Shown here one piece after another: positions 24,601 to 32,102 of a stretch of 64,000 nt of DNA (position 1 is its first letter; every line of letters starts with the position of its first letter). A program made the position numbers and the translations under genes. The notes under the pieces were generated by a model. That model did not search any database, was not told the origin of the DNA, and saw only the letters and a program-made list of their open reading frames with translations. This DNA comes from Bretschneidera sinensis (Eukaryota; Streptophyta; Magnoliopsida; Brassicales; Akaniaceae), in contig CM043700.1 in assembly GCA_023935145.1 (NCBI GenBank), positions 24,212,001 through 24,276,000 on the forward strand. Direction: 5' to 3'.

Positions 24601-27600
24601 GGGCTTTGGGAAGATTCAATTTGGATCTCAGGGTTTTGATAAAATAGGCTTTAAAATGTGTACAGATGTAAGTATATATATTCCCTTAACTGAGTTTATG
24701 AACGAGTGTTAAATAAGCTTGTAAATGAGTCCATTCATGTATTAGAGCTTGTTCAGGAGCTGTACAAAAAGCACACCGGTTTGTTTACAACCCTACTTAC
24801 AGGCTCTCTTTAAGAAAAATAAATTGTTTTACTTTGACTTTAGTTTTTATAATTCTTTCAACGAATATTTTCTCAGGTTACTCTACAATGTCCTATTTAT
24901 TTTTGTTTGTTTTGTGTTTTGCGGTTTTTGGGTCAGTCATTCATGAGGACCAGAGGCATGGTGGTTACTATAACAGTTTGACGAGTGATTAGTTAGCAGC
25001 TCAAAACTTAAAAATAAGAAAACTTATTAGTGATGCCATTATTCTCTTCCTATTGCTTTTATTTGTCTATTATTTATTTCCTTCCTGAGACATTTTTTGC
25101 AACTGAATTTTAGTATTAGCTTGTAAAACTAAGTTCTGAAGAGAGTCTGTTGTCCAATTTGTTTTCAGATAACACTCAGAGGGTTTTTATCACATATCCA
25201 GCATCTTCGTATTGGTTACTGGGGCATCTCATCTGTAAAGCCCCAATCAGTGTCATCTCATGGATTGTCATCGCCACGCCCAAAAGATGCCTCAGATGAA
25301 AATCAGCAACCTGCTGAGGCTTCTGGTATTGGAAGGAGCTGGGTTCAGAGCATGTTCAGCAGAGATACAGCATCGCGAGCAAACTCTTTTGCTCGTGTTC
25401 GTAAATGGACTTCTGATGGTGGCACTTCAGGTATTTCTTTTGGTAACATTAGGTACTTTTATCATAATGTTTAATATTCAAATTACATTGCCATTGCCAT
25501 GGTTTATCTTCTTCCCTGTTCAGCTGGAAGTGAGAATGAGACTCCCCGCAAACAAGAGATATCTGCTGCTGGGCAGAAGAAAATTCAAACCAGTGTACGC
25601 ATACTTAGAGGTCACAGTGGTGCGGTAACTGCTTTACATTGTGTGACAAGACGAGAGGTATGGGATCTGGTGGGTGACCGTGAAGATGCAGGTTTCTTTA
25701 TCAGTGGAAGCACAGACTGTTTGGTTAGTATAGCTGATTATTTTCTTGTACCATATATTTCCTTTGCACAGGAGTCATGCTTGGAAACTTGACTGGTCTT
25801 AGTAATTGAACATCAAATTAGCCTACAATTTTTTTTTTCCATAATCTTCATTACACATCACCGCTATGATGATTCATATATTTAGGACTGGTCATTCTCA
25901 TCAGTTTGGTCATTTCTTTGGAATGCTTTGTTCTTTATACATATTTTTTTTATATCAATGTTGTATTATGTGTTGTAGACTCCAAAAGGGTTATATTATT
26001 CCTTTTTGGGAAAAAAACCTGCAGGTTAAGATTTGGGATCCTAGTCTTCGTGGGTCTGAACTTCGAGCAACTTTGAAAGGACATACAAGGTTTTTTTTTT
26101 AGTCTATTCTTCTTGTGATAATATTAATATATCTTTGTCCATATTCTTCTTAATGGCTGTTCTCTGACTACTAAAATTAATGGTCCTTAAATTTAACGTC
26201 TTCCCACCTCCTTCTCTCTTGGCCTGATATGCAGAACTGTCCGTGCTATAAGTTCTGATAGAGGAAAGGTGGTATCAGGATCTGATGATCACTCTGTCAT
26301 TGTATGGGACAAGCAAACATTACAGCTCTTAGAAGAGTTGAAGGGCCATGATGCACAGGTTTGCTTACTCAGCCTGTTTGTTTGGATCATAGACTAGGTG
26401 TAGAACTAAAAAGGTGTTTGCAAAGGGTAAATGGAATAACAGCCCGAAAGTTGTGCATTGGGATCATAGTGGCCGGGGCATAGCCCAATTGGTAGTCACA
26501 CCTCTCCTCTAAAAAGGGAGTCCCACGTTCAAGCCTCCCATCCCTAATTATCTCGATTTATGAAAAAGGAAATTATGTATACAAAATGTGAAGGGAATTG
26601 CTATAATGCGGTGCCCTGTTACGCTTGCTTTGGACTCTCCATCCGTCCCATGCATTCATTTATTTTGCCACTTTTTTTATATCATTTCTTTCTCATATTT
26701 GAGTGATGAAATAGAGGTCTCAACAAAAAAAATTCGATGCCCGATATTTTTGCATTACATGCATATTTATTTAATTTTTGTTCTTTATTGAGTTTAGCAA
26801 TCTTTCCACGTGAGAATTGACCCTTTTGTGTAGACTCATCATCCTTGAAGCAGACAGTTCTTTTCAGTCCAATATTGGTTCTTTTCTTGTACTATGCATA
26901 TTTGCATTTTCATGATAGATTGAACAAGAACTCATATAGCTTTGTCCACATGGTTTCCCTACCCTAATAGAAAACCTCTTATTGTGCTCATATCAGAATT
27001 CTTTGTTTGCTATTATGTCTTTTTTCCCCTCTAATTTTGCTGGCTTAGAGTTGTATCAGTAAAGGATCTTGGTTTACATGTAAGAATACTATATAAGAGA
27101 GTCCAAAAGTTCTGTACTTCTGTTGAAAAGTCAGGTAGAGAGAAACAACAAATCACGTTTGTAAAATAATGTTGTTCTAACCAACATGGAAAAAGTTAAT
27201 GCTTATTGACTAATTATTTTATAATGACATTGAAAAAAAATTTAGAATGCCATAAGAGGAGGCACGAAGGTAGCATAAAAATTCTATGGGGCAATGAATG
27301 TTAGACAGTGAATAAGAAGAATGAAGGAAAAAGTTCTCTTCAATATTTGTTTCCAAACAAGATTTGAACTTTAAGACACTTTCGATCTCTACTTTAGCCA
27401 ATTACTAGTTGAGTCAATCACCCACTGTCATAACCCGTTCTTGGTTTATAAGTTAGGCTTAAAGAACCTAAGAGCAACTCTTATAAAAAAAAGAACCTAA
27501 GAGCAACTAGAATTAGCACTTATGTGGGAGGACCTAAGAGCAGGCCCAGGTTCACTACCATTTTGGTGGTGTGTGGATATTCTCTTCCAAGTTTTATTAT

Positions 27601-30600
27601 GATTTATAAGTTAGGCTTAAAGAACCTAAGAGCAACTAAAATTAGCACTTATGTGGGAGGACCTAAGAGCTGGCCCAAGTTCATTACCATTTTGGTGGTG
27701 TGGTTATTCTGTTCCAAGTTTTATTATGATTTTCTTATGGGCTGAGAACCCTCTCCTAGCAAGTACACTATGACTTAAACAGGGGAAGGTTGTCATAATC
27801 CGCATCACATATCGGTATTGTATTCGGGTGGTTCTTGGTATGTAAGTTAGGCACAGGAACGTAAAAGCAACTAGAGCTAGCAGCACTTTTTGGGGGAGGA
27901 CTCGAGGCACTCCACTGTTGGTGGTACAGAAAATGATCTTATTATGTTTGAACTTGATTCATGAATATCATACTACATACTATGCTCGATTACGTAAAAA
28001 AATTTTGTCCACTCAATATTATTGGTCTATGTAAAAGACTAGAAGCAATGAATACATAGGCGTGCATGCAAAATACAAAAATAAAGTGTTTGTCTGTCCA
28101 TTAAGGGAAGAAAAAAAGGAACTATTTCGAATTTGAAGTCTTTTCTAGATGTCGTTAATTTTGATATTTGTTCATAACATTGTTGGGTAAATTTTAATCA
28201 AAATAAGAAAGCCTTAAATGCCGCTTTTCAATGTTGGTTTTGTGACAACTATTTCCTTCATGTTCTGTTTGTCGTGCTTGTTAGCAGTCGAATGTATATA
28301 TCATTGCTTCAGAGATTTTAATTAGACCATTAATAATTGGTTGTTTATTGAGATCTTCACACTGCTATATGTCCTTTATTTAACTTACTATTGATATTGT
28401 TCATAACATTGTTTGGTAAATTTTAATCAACATAACGAAGCCTTAAATGCCAGTTTTTCGAGGTTGATTTCGCGAATCAACTGTTGCCTTAATGTTCTGC
28501 TTGATTCTTCTTGTTTGTAGTCAAATATATATATCATTGCTTCATTGATTTTAATTAGACAAGCAATAATTGGTTGTATATTGAGATGAAATTTTCCCAC
28601 TGCTAGATGTCCTTTATTTAACTTTCACTATTAATGTCATTCTGAGACTTGTTTGCTCCATACAGATGTCTTTTTGCATAAAGTTACATGTTAATCTAAT
28701 TTGTAGTTTGTGTGAGTGAGAAATCTGTGATAATTGACTTGACGCTTTTCCAAGGGATGGTGATAATAATTTGGGTAAATCACAATTATACCTTTGAGGT
28801 TTGATCAAAATTATACTCGACTCCACACTTTTGAGGATCTTACATTTTTGGGTAGTCATTACAAGCAGATTCAATTGACTAATGTTTGTTAGTCACATTA
28901 GTCAAATTAACAAAAATATGTGATCTTGAGACCTCAATGCCCTTAAATGCAGCATTTGAGTTGCATATGACCAACAAAAAGAATACAGAAGAGAAAAAAA
29001 AGCTTTGCACATGGAATCAAGTGGGCCCAAAAAGCTTTGATGCATGTTCTGTTTTTGTAATAGCTACTGCTCGTATGTATGCAGTGAAGAAAGCAATATT
29101 ACATATTTATTTTAAATACATACTTAACTATATGAATTGAGCCTAATTCTAATGGCATCTCCATGAGCTATGACATCTCCAAACTGTACAATCGTAGAGG
29201 CTACACTTTTTTTATTTGGAAAAACACACCACTCGAAATTGGGACCTTTAGGACCCAGGGTCTCAGCCTTAACCATTGAGCCAAGGCCTCCTCGGCAATA
29301 GTAGAGGCAACACTCACTTATGTAATTGATCTTACTCAGTTAAATATACTTGATATTTACTTCGTTGGTTTGGTTTCTCATTGTGCAGTCTAGAAGTCTT
29401 AGAAAAAGTTGCAATCACATAATGAAATTATTGCGTCAACAAATGTAATATTGAACAAAATTTCAGTCTTTTCATTCCTAATCTGTCTTTCATTCCATTT
29501 TTGTTATCTTGTCTTAAATAAGCGTTTCCGATTGCTCTACGGAAAGCTTTCAATTCTTAAGCATAATATTTAATGTTTATCTGGCATCGTATAGCAGTGA
29601 AAATATTATGAAGAAGAATTGTGCAGATGTTGGGACTAGATGATAAAAACATGTCTTGATCCTTCTTATTCATTGTTGTAGGTCAGCTGTGTGCGAATGC
29701 TGTCAGGTGAGCGTGTCCTTACTGCTGCCCACGATGGAACTGTAAAGATGTGGGATGTTCGAACTGATACTTGTGTGGCAACGGTTGGTCGGTGCTCTAG
29801 TGCGGTCCTATGCATGGAGTATGATGACTCCACTGGAATCTTGGCTGCTGCTGGCAGAGATGCGTACGTATAGTCAGGCTTGCAATAGTGCTTGCTGCTG
29901 TAGGTTATAAAATTCACTTCTCTAACGAGTTACTTTAAATTCAACCTGGTGAAACTTGCGTTACCAGGGTTGGAAACATCTGGGACATTCGTGCAGGCAG
30001 GCAGATGCACAAGCTCTTAGGACACACAAAATGGATTCGGTGGGTTAAGGGAGCCACAAAGGTTCTCTTTTTTCCTTTTTTTCTCTGTAATTTTCAGTTG
30101 TAGCTATGAAGGAGCCATATGTTCATGCGTCAATAATGCAGGTCAATTAGAATGGTTGGAGACACTGTGATTACCGGTAGTGATGATTGGACAGCAAGAA
30201 TCTGGTCTGTTTCTCAAGGAACATGTGATGCTGTTCTGGCCTGCCATGCTAGCCCAGTATCATCTGTTGAATATTCCACTTCAGACAAAGGAATAATAAC
30301 TGGTTGGCACCTTAACTTGTAATTTATTTACCGTGGTCTATACACATTTTCCTTGGGCACTTTAGAATCTTCTCTGATGGGAGTGGTTTTGGCAATAGTG
30401 TTAAAGTGAGCAGTCATAATAATATTTTGAAATGTGATGTTCTTTTCAGGATCCACTGATGGATTGGTTCGATTTTGGGAAAATGAGGAGGGTAAGGACA
30501 ATATTTATCTCTTGACCTTTGGGATGCAAATTTTATTTCTTGGAGGTTGAGTATGGTTAGGGTTAGATTTTGCCAACATGTTTCAGGCAATTACATCAAA

Positions 30601-32102
30601 GTACTGTCACTACAGTTCTTGATAAACTTTATTTTGCTGCCTATTGGGCAACATTAGCATGGTGACTGAAAGTTATTACCTAGAAATTGTCAATATAAGT
30701 TCGTTTGAACTTTCCTAGCCCTTAGATATATGGGATCTTATGGCTTTTGAGGTAATGCTCTTTCGCTGGCCTTTGACACATTTGACTTGTCTTAACTGGG
30801 CAAATGTTAAAAATCACAAGTTTAAATCCACCAAGCAATGTGAACCTTGTTCATAATTAGTCTCCTTGATCTTTTTAAGATTGTTTTGAATCTCTACTGT
30901 GCTTGTGGAAAATATCACTTCAGCATGCTCTCCTTTCAGTTTCTCTTTGTAATATATGGCGGAATAGAATGATTTTATTTTAATTTCTTTGTGTTTATTT
31001 TTCTTTCCCCGTGGTGCACTGTATTATTAGCATTTACTTTGTTTTGCATGCAGGAGGTCTAAGACGTGTGAAGAATGTTACCATTCACGATGCTGCTATA
31101 TTATCTATCAATGCTGGGGAGCACTGGTTAGGAATTGGAGCAGCTGACAATTCTATGTCTCTCTTTCATCGCCCTCAAGAGAGACTTGGTAGCATCTCTA
31201 GCACAGGTTCAAGAATGGCTGCGTGGCAACTTTATAGAACACCTCAAAGGACAGTTGCTATGGTATATTTCTTAGTCCTTGTATTGTTCCTTTTTTTTAC
31301 CCAATTTTTTCCACTTGGTCTTCTTAATTACATATATTCGCTAGTCAACCATTTTCGCATAAAAGTAACCAGTGCACCATTTTACATCTTGTCATAATCA
31401 GATGTTTATACATCCCTATGAAGCAGTGTGAGCATGTGCTTTATTATTTTATTTAAGCCATGATGTCTGATTACTACCTATAAACTTGTATAATGAGTCT
31501 CTTGTTTTCCTTTATAATTGAACTCCTTTAAGTTATAGAATTTTAAGTACTATATTGAAAGATTATATGGAATTCATCTCTACTTACAAACATATGCCAA
31601 TATCTACGTTATTTAATGTGATCTTCTTTTGCATGAGAGTTGTGTGTGGTTTCTTATTTTTCAATGGTGTAAGGTGTATCTCTATTGAAACTTAGCTGTT
31701 AATTCATCCACCTGCCTCATCTGCGGATTGAAGGCTCCAATAAATCCAAATGCTATAATATGGAGCTAGAAGACCAAGACTCTCTCAACCAGATTATTGT
31801 AAACGGGAGATGTATCTTCTTGACTGCATATATTAATGATGATGAATTTGAGTAATTGCCGTGTCTTACTCCCTTTTATTAGTTTTTCCAGCAAGCTGCT
31901 TCACAGCATTCACTTTGTTCTCAGTGATTATTAGGTAAAAAGAAGTGTTGATATCGGATGGTTAACTTGTTTCACAGTTTGACTCTGGTCTATCTTGTGG
32001 TATCAGGTAAGATGTGTGGCTTCGGACCTCGAAAGGAAAAGGATATGTAGTGGCGGTCGTAATGGAGTTCTTAGGCTTTGGGAAGCCACCATCAACATCT
32101 AA
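3864..32102 (+). CDS. SCD1: SCD1: DENN domain and WD40 repeat protein, complete, 31 exons
   Basis: In Arabidopsis, SCD1 works with SCD2 in exocytosis, clathrin-mediated endocytosis and cytokinesis, notably of guard mother cells, and is linked to RabE GTPases. Exons: 3864-4037, 4262-4355, 7615-7816, 9357-9498, 9628-9728, 9959-10022, 10254-10367, 10684-10904, 11894-11948, 12049-12123, 14251-14446, 14567-14696, 14797-14857, 14944-14988, 15737-15812, 15935-16008, 16091-16141, 16460-16617, 17541-17588, 20295-20352, 20469-20552, 25169-25430, 25524-25723, 26025-26089, 26235-26358, 29682-29863, 29968-30039, 30142-30302, 30450-30491, 31054-31262, 32007-32102. All junctions are GT-AG and phases agree. 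The sum is 3636 nt, or 1211 residues plus TAA, close to the family's ~1190. The start begins [19 protein letters not shown], the conserved N-terminus. Codons are intact, so despite the transposon-filled introns the gene looks functional. Identity is very likely; individual splice sites are by eye. Confidence 0.95.
5798..6001 (+). mobile_element. Short 5'-truncated LINE 3' end with target-site duplication (SCD1 intron 2)
   Basis: About 204 bp ending in a pyrimidine-rich 3' UTR and the tail TTTATCAAAAAAA. It is flanked by a 16-bp direct repeat with one mismatch: AAATTGATACATGGGT (5782-5797) and AAATTGATATATGGGT (6002-6017). No coding sequence remains. Its 3' end differs from that of the other LINEs here, so it defines a second LINE family in the window. 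Confidence 0.8.
6191..6840 (+). mobile_element. 5'-truncated L1-type LINE with 17-bp target-site duplication (SCD1 intron 2)
   Basis: This 650-bp insertion encodes only the C-terminal part of a plant LINE ORF2: a zinc-binding segment of the zf-RVT type ([18 protein letters not shown], with C-x2-C...H...C spacing), then a conserved tail ending DFVDFLHCK. One stop interrupts the frame after LWEMT. The 3' UTR has the family signature TTGCACCCTCTTGGTGCC, then a CATCAAAAAAA tail. The 17-bp direct repeat TACTTATGAAGTTTTTG flanks it perfectly at 6174-6190 and 6841-6857. Confidence 0.9.
7926..9216 (+). mobile_element. 5'-truncated L1-type LINE fragment (SCD1 intron 3)
   Basis: It covers the post-RT region of ORF2, starting near [30 protein letters not shown], a hallmark of plant L1 ORF2, and runs through the zinc-binding segment ([18 protein letters not shown]) to the shared 3' end and an A-rich tail TTACTTATAAAAAAAAG. 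Frameshifts and stops break the frame, so it is dead. I found no convincing flanking direct repeat. Confidence 0.88.
8224..8283 (+). repeat. Two-copy 30-bp tandem repeat inside the intron 3 LINE
   Basis: Two adjacent 30-bp units (8224-8253 and 8254-8283) differ at one position (GGATATC versus GGATGTC). The duplication adds ten codons in frame to the decayed LINE ORF. Confidence 0.9.
11070..11106 (+). repeat. Candidate LINE nano-insertion 1 (SCD1 intron 8)
   Basis: The 11-bp repeat AAATGATTCTT occurs at 11071-11081 and 11096-11106 (12 bp if the flanking A is counted). Between the copies are only 14 nt, TTCTACTTATAGAA, resembling the terminal tail (TTTACTTATAAAAA) of the LINEs in this window. 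I read it as a target-site duplication around an extremely 5'-truncated insertion; a simple 25-bp tandem duplication is the alternative. Confidence 0.5.
12143..13861 (-). mobile_element. 5'-truncated antisense L1-type LINE with 14-bp target-site duplication (SCD1 intron 10)
   Basis: The element body is 12157-13847 on the minus strand. A perfect 14-bp direct repeat CAATTTCTAGTTGT lies at 12143-12156 and 13848-13861. It encodes a broken reverse transcriptase segment ([16 protein letters not shown], then an active-site region reading [10 protein letters not shown] where FADD is expected) followed by the post-RT and zinc-binding regions, and ends near 12157 with a T-rich tail on the plus strand. 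Several frameshifts make it inactive. It sits about 20 bp downstream of the exon 10 donor at 12124. Confidence 0.92.
15306..15572. mobile_element. Putative Tourist-like MITE (SCD1 intron 14)
   Basis: 267 bp with imperfect terminal inverted repeats: GGGTGCCTTTGGTT at the left and AACCAAATGCACAC at the right, matching at 12 of 14 positions once inverted. The flanking trinucleotides are TAA (left) and TAG (right), compatible with a decayed TWA target-site duplication of PIF/Harbinger elements. The interior is A/T-rich with runs of TTTTC/GAAAA and no coding capacity. hAT or another class is possible. Confidence 0.5.
16820..17266 (+). mobile_element. 5'-truncated L1-type LINE with ~22-bp target-site duplication (SCD1 intron 18)
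   Basis: The insert starts at the zinc-binding segment of ORF2 ([20 protein letters not shown]), contains stops, and ends in the shared 3' signature (TTGCACCCTCTTGG) and the tail TTTACTTATAAAAAAAGAA. A direct repeat of about 22 bp centred on GAATTGGGCTGTCAAGTTTG flanks it at 16798-16819 and 17267-17288. Confidence 0.92.
17374..17419 (+). repeat. Candidate LINE nano-insertion 2 (SCD1 intron 18)
   Basis: A 16-bp direct repeat with one mismatch (TATTATTTATTGGTTC at 17374-17389, TATTTTTTATTGGTTC at 17404-17419) brackets only CTTGTCCAAAAAAA (14 nt). That insert has the shape of a plant LINE terminus, a short C/T-rich stub followed by an A run. It is most simply read as a target-site duplication around an almost entirely truncated LINE. 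Confidence 0.6.
18612..18653 (+). repeat. Candidate LINE nano-insertion 5 (SCD1 intron 19)
   Basis: The 10-bp direct repeat AATTCCATAA (18612-18621 and 18644-18653) flanks 22 nt that contain TTTACTTATAAAAGAAA. This is almost the tail of the LINE at 7926-9216 (TTTACTTATAAAAAAAAGAAA). The direct repeat is short and A/T-rich, so this is the weakest of the set. Confidence 0.4.
18727..18895 (+). mobile_element. Probable LTR with adjacent primer-binding site (SCD1 intron 19)
   Basis: The segment begins TGTTAAGATATG, contains a TATATAAAG-type promoter motif, and ends ...TTTAGCA. Immediately after comes TGGTATAGAGCC (18896 onward), close to the primer-binding site complementary to initiator tRNA-Met (TGGTATCAGAGC). 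I found no matching 3' LTR in the same orientation, so this is a partial element. Confidence 0.5.
19009..19055 (+). repeat. Candidate LINE nano-insertion 3 (SCD1 intron 19)
   Basis: A perfect 17-bp direct repeat TTATACCTATATTTCTT (19009-19025 and 19039-19055) brackets only CTTATCAAAAAAA (13 nt). This insert closely matches the last bases of the second LINE family (tail TTTATCAAAAAAA at 5798-6001). It lies inside the internal region of the partial LTR element that starts at 18727, so it would postdate that element. Confidence 0.65.
19521..19760 (-). mobile_element. Minus-strand LTR with primer-binding site (SCD1 intron 19)
   Basis: 240 bp bounded by TGTTAAG and CTTAACA, perfect 7-bp inverted termini as expected of an LTR. 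Next to it at 19509-19520 is GCTCTGACACCA, whose complement TGGTGTCAGAGC is a near-perfect tRNA-Met primer-binding site. The element therefore reads leftward. A same-orientation partner LTR was not found, so it is a fragment. The short frame at 19236-19448 is in this internal region and is not called. Confidence 0.65.
21377..22799 (+). mobile_element. Miniature non-autonomous LTR retrotransposon, copy 1 (SCD1 intron 21)
   Basis: The 5' LTR at 21377-21536 and 3' LTR at 22622-22799 share their start (TGTTAGGA.TGTTAGGGTTATA) and end (CACCACAAATTATAACA). TGGCATCAGGGCACC follows the 5' LTR as a decayed tRNA-Met primer-binding site, and the purine-rich TTGAGAGGGAG precedes the 3' LTR. The ~1.1-kb interior is GC-richer, contains a (TA)n tract (about 21571-21599) and an internal duplication, and encodes no gag or pol. 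This makes it a TRIM/LARD-type element with copia-like ends. No clear target-site duplication. Confidence 0.8.
21744..22020 (+). repeat. ~154-bp tandem duplication inside the LTR element
   Basis: The segment beginning GTTGCAATCTCCT at about 21744 recurs at about 21898 with scattered mismatches. Both copies carry TCTTTTATGTCTCCAGC and TTGATTTCAGTCCCC. The overlapping open frames on both strands here come from this GC-rich repeat and are not supported as genes. Confidence 0.8.
23805..24470 (+). mobile_element. Rearranged LINE remnant (SCD1 intron 21)
   Basis: About 23850-23970 translates with stops to LINE reverse transcriptase features ([18 protein letters not shown], then [10 protein letters not shown]). 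From about 24100 the match jumps to the zinc-binding region ([18 protein letters not shown]). The RT core between is deleted. No 3' tail or flanking direct repeat was found, so it is older or more damaged than the other LINE copies. Confidence 0.75.
24473..24630 (+). repeat. 95-bp-period direct repeat
   Basis: A ~64-bp segment starting AGAATTGAGTGTTAAGTGAG at 24473 recurs at 24568 almost unchanged (ATCTTG versus ATTTTG, GACTCAA versus GATTCAA). Function unknown. Confidence 0.85.
26466..26590 (+). mobile_element. Putative tRNA-derived SINE (SCD1 intron 25)
   Basis: A tRNA-like head has an A-box-like TAGCCCAATTGGTAG and, about 35 nt later, a B-box-like GTTCAAGCC (compare GGTTCRANYCC). No full cloverleaf or terminal CCA-ready acceptor stem is visible, so it is not called as a tRNA gene. 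The 3' boundary is uncertain. Confidence 0.45.
27446..27925 (+). repeat. 129-bp tandem duplication plus a diverged third copy
   Basis: Unit copies start near 27446 and 27601: TTTATAAGTTAGGCTTAAAG, GGGAGGACCTAAGAGC and ATTTTGGTGGTGTG recur in order with few changes. A diverged copy at about 27838-27925 keeps GTAAGTTAGGC and GGGGGAGGACTCGAGGC. The first copy is interrupted by the nano-insertion at 27461-27508. Noncoding, in SCD1 intron 25. Confidence 0.85.
27461..27508 (+). repeat. Candidate LINE nano-insertion 4 (SCD1 intron 25)
   Basis: A perfect 19-bp direct repeat AAAGAACCTAAGAGCAACT (27461-27479 and 27490-27508) brackets CTTATAAAAA (10 nt, continuing into the As of the second copy). This is the tail of the main LINE family (TTTACTTATAAAAAA). 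The uninterrupted state exists 129 bp downstream: in the second tandem unit (about 27620-27637) the same target sequence occurs once, without the insert. Confidence 0.7.
28160..28635 (+). repeat. 229-bp tandem duplication (SCD1 intron 25)
   Basis: GTTCATAACATTGTT, TAAATTTTAATCAA, GCCTTAAATGCC, TATATATCATTGCTTCA and ATGTCCTTTATTTAACTT occur in this order twice, beginning at about 28170 and 28399. Divergence is moderate, so the duplication is not recent. Confidence 0.85.
28774..28960. mobile_element. Possible short Mutator-like or MITE fragment
   Basis: GGGTAAATCACAATTATACC followed by CTTTGAGGTTTGATC resembles a terminal sequence common in plant non-autonomous DNA elements of the 'GGGTAAATTACA...CTGAGGTTT' type. 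The other end is not recognisable. A similar patch occurs at about 17940-18130. Confidence 0.25.
29194..29314 (-). mobile_element. tRNA-derived SINE, minus strand, with target-site duplication
   Basis: The body is 29208-29300. On the minus strand it starts with an A-box-like TGGCTCAATGGTTAAGG, continues through a B-box-like GGTCCCAATTTCGAGT, and ends in an A-rich tail (plus-strand ACTTTTTTTATTT at the left edge). A 14-bp direct repeat with one mismatch flanks it: GTAGAGGCTACACT (29194-29207) and GTAGAGGCAACACT (29301-29314). Confidence 0.75.

Larger units (their letters stand above)
23205..24797 (+). mobile_element. Possible degenerate hAT-like non-autonomous element (SCD1 intron 21)
   Basis: The left part (about 23210-23330) is rich in GCTCG/GAGCT motifs (for example GGCAGGCTCGCTCAAGCTTG). 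The right end (about 24690-24797) closes with CCGGTTTGTTTACAACCCTA. Such sequences resemble the termini of common plant hAT-derived repeats (TAGGGTTGTAAAC...). The two ends are not clean inverted repeats, and a LINE remnant lies between them. The call is tentative. Confidence 0.3.
25524..32102 (+). other. SCD1: SCD1 exons 23-31: C-terminal WD40 propeller
   Basis: About residues 829-1211. WD-type strand ends are visible as VKIWD (exon 24), VIVWD (25), VKMWD (26), GNIWD (27), ARIWS (28), VRFWE (29) and LRLWE (31). A degenerate blade lies in exon 30, which gives seven clear and about eight total repeats. GH-type starts precede several blades, for example [12 protein letters not shown] and LKGHTRTVRAI. 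The propeller probably serves as a protein-interaction platform. The exons are uninterrupted by stops. Confidence 0.9.

Noticed and set aside
26466..26545. tRNA gene
   Set aside because: A-box and B-box-like motifs are present, but no complete cloverleaf or acceptor stem can be paired by eye; better explained as a SINE head.
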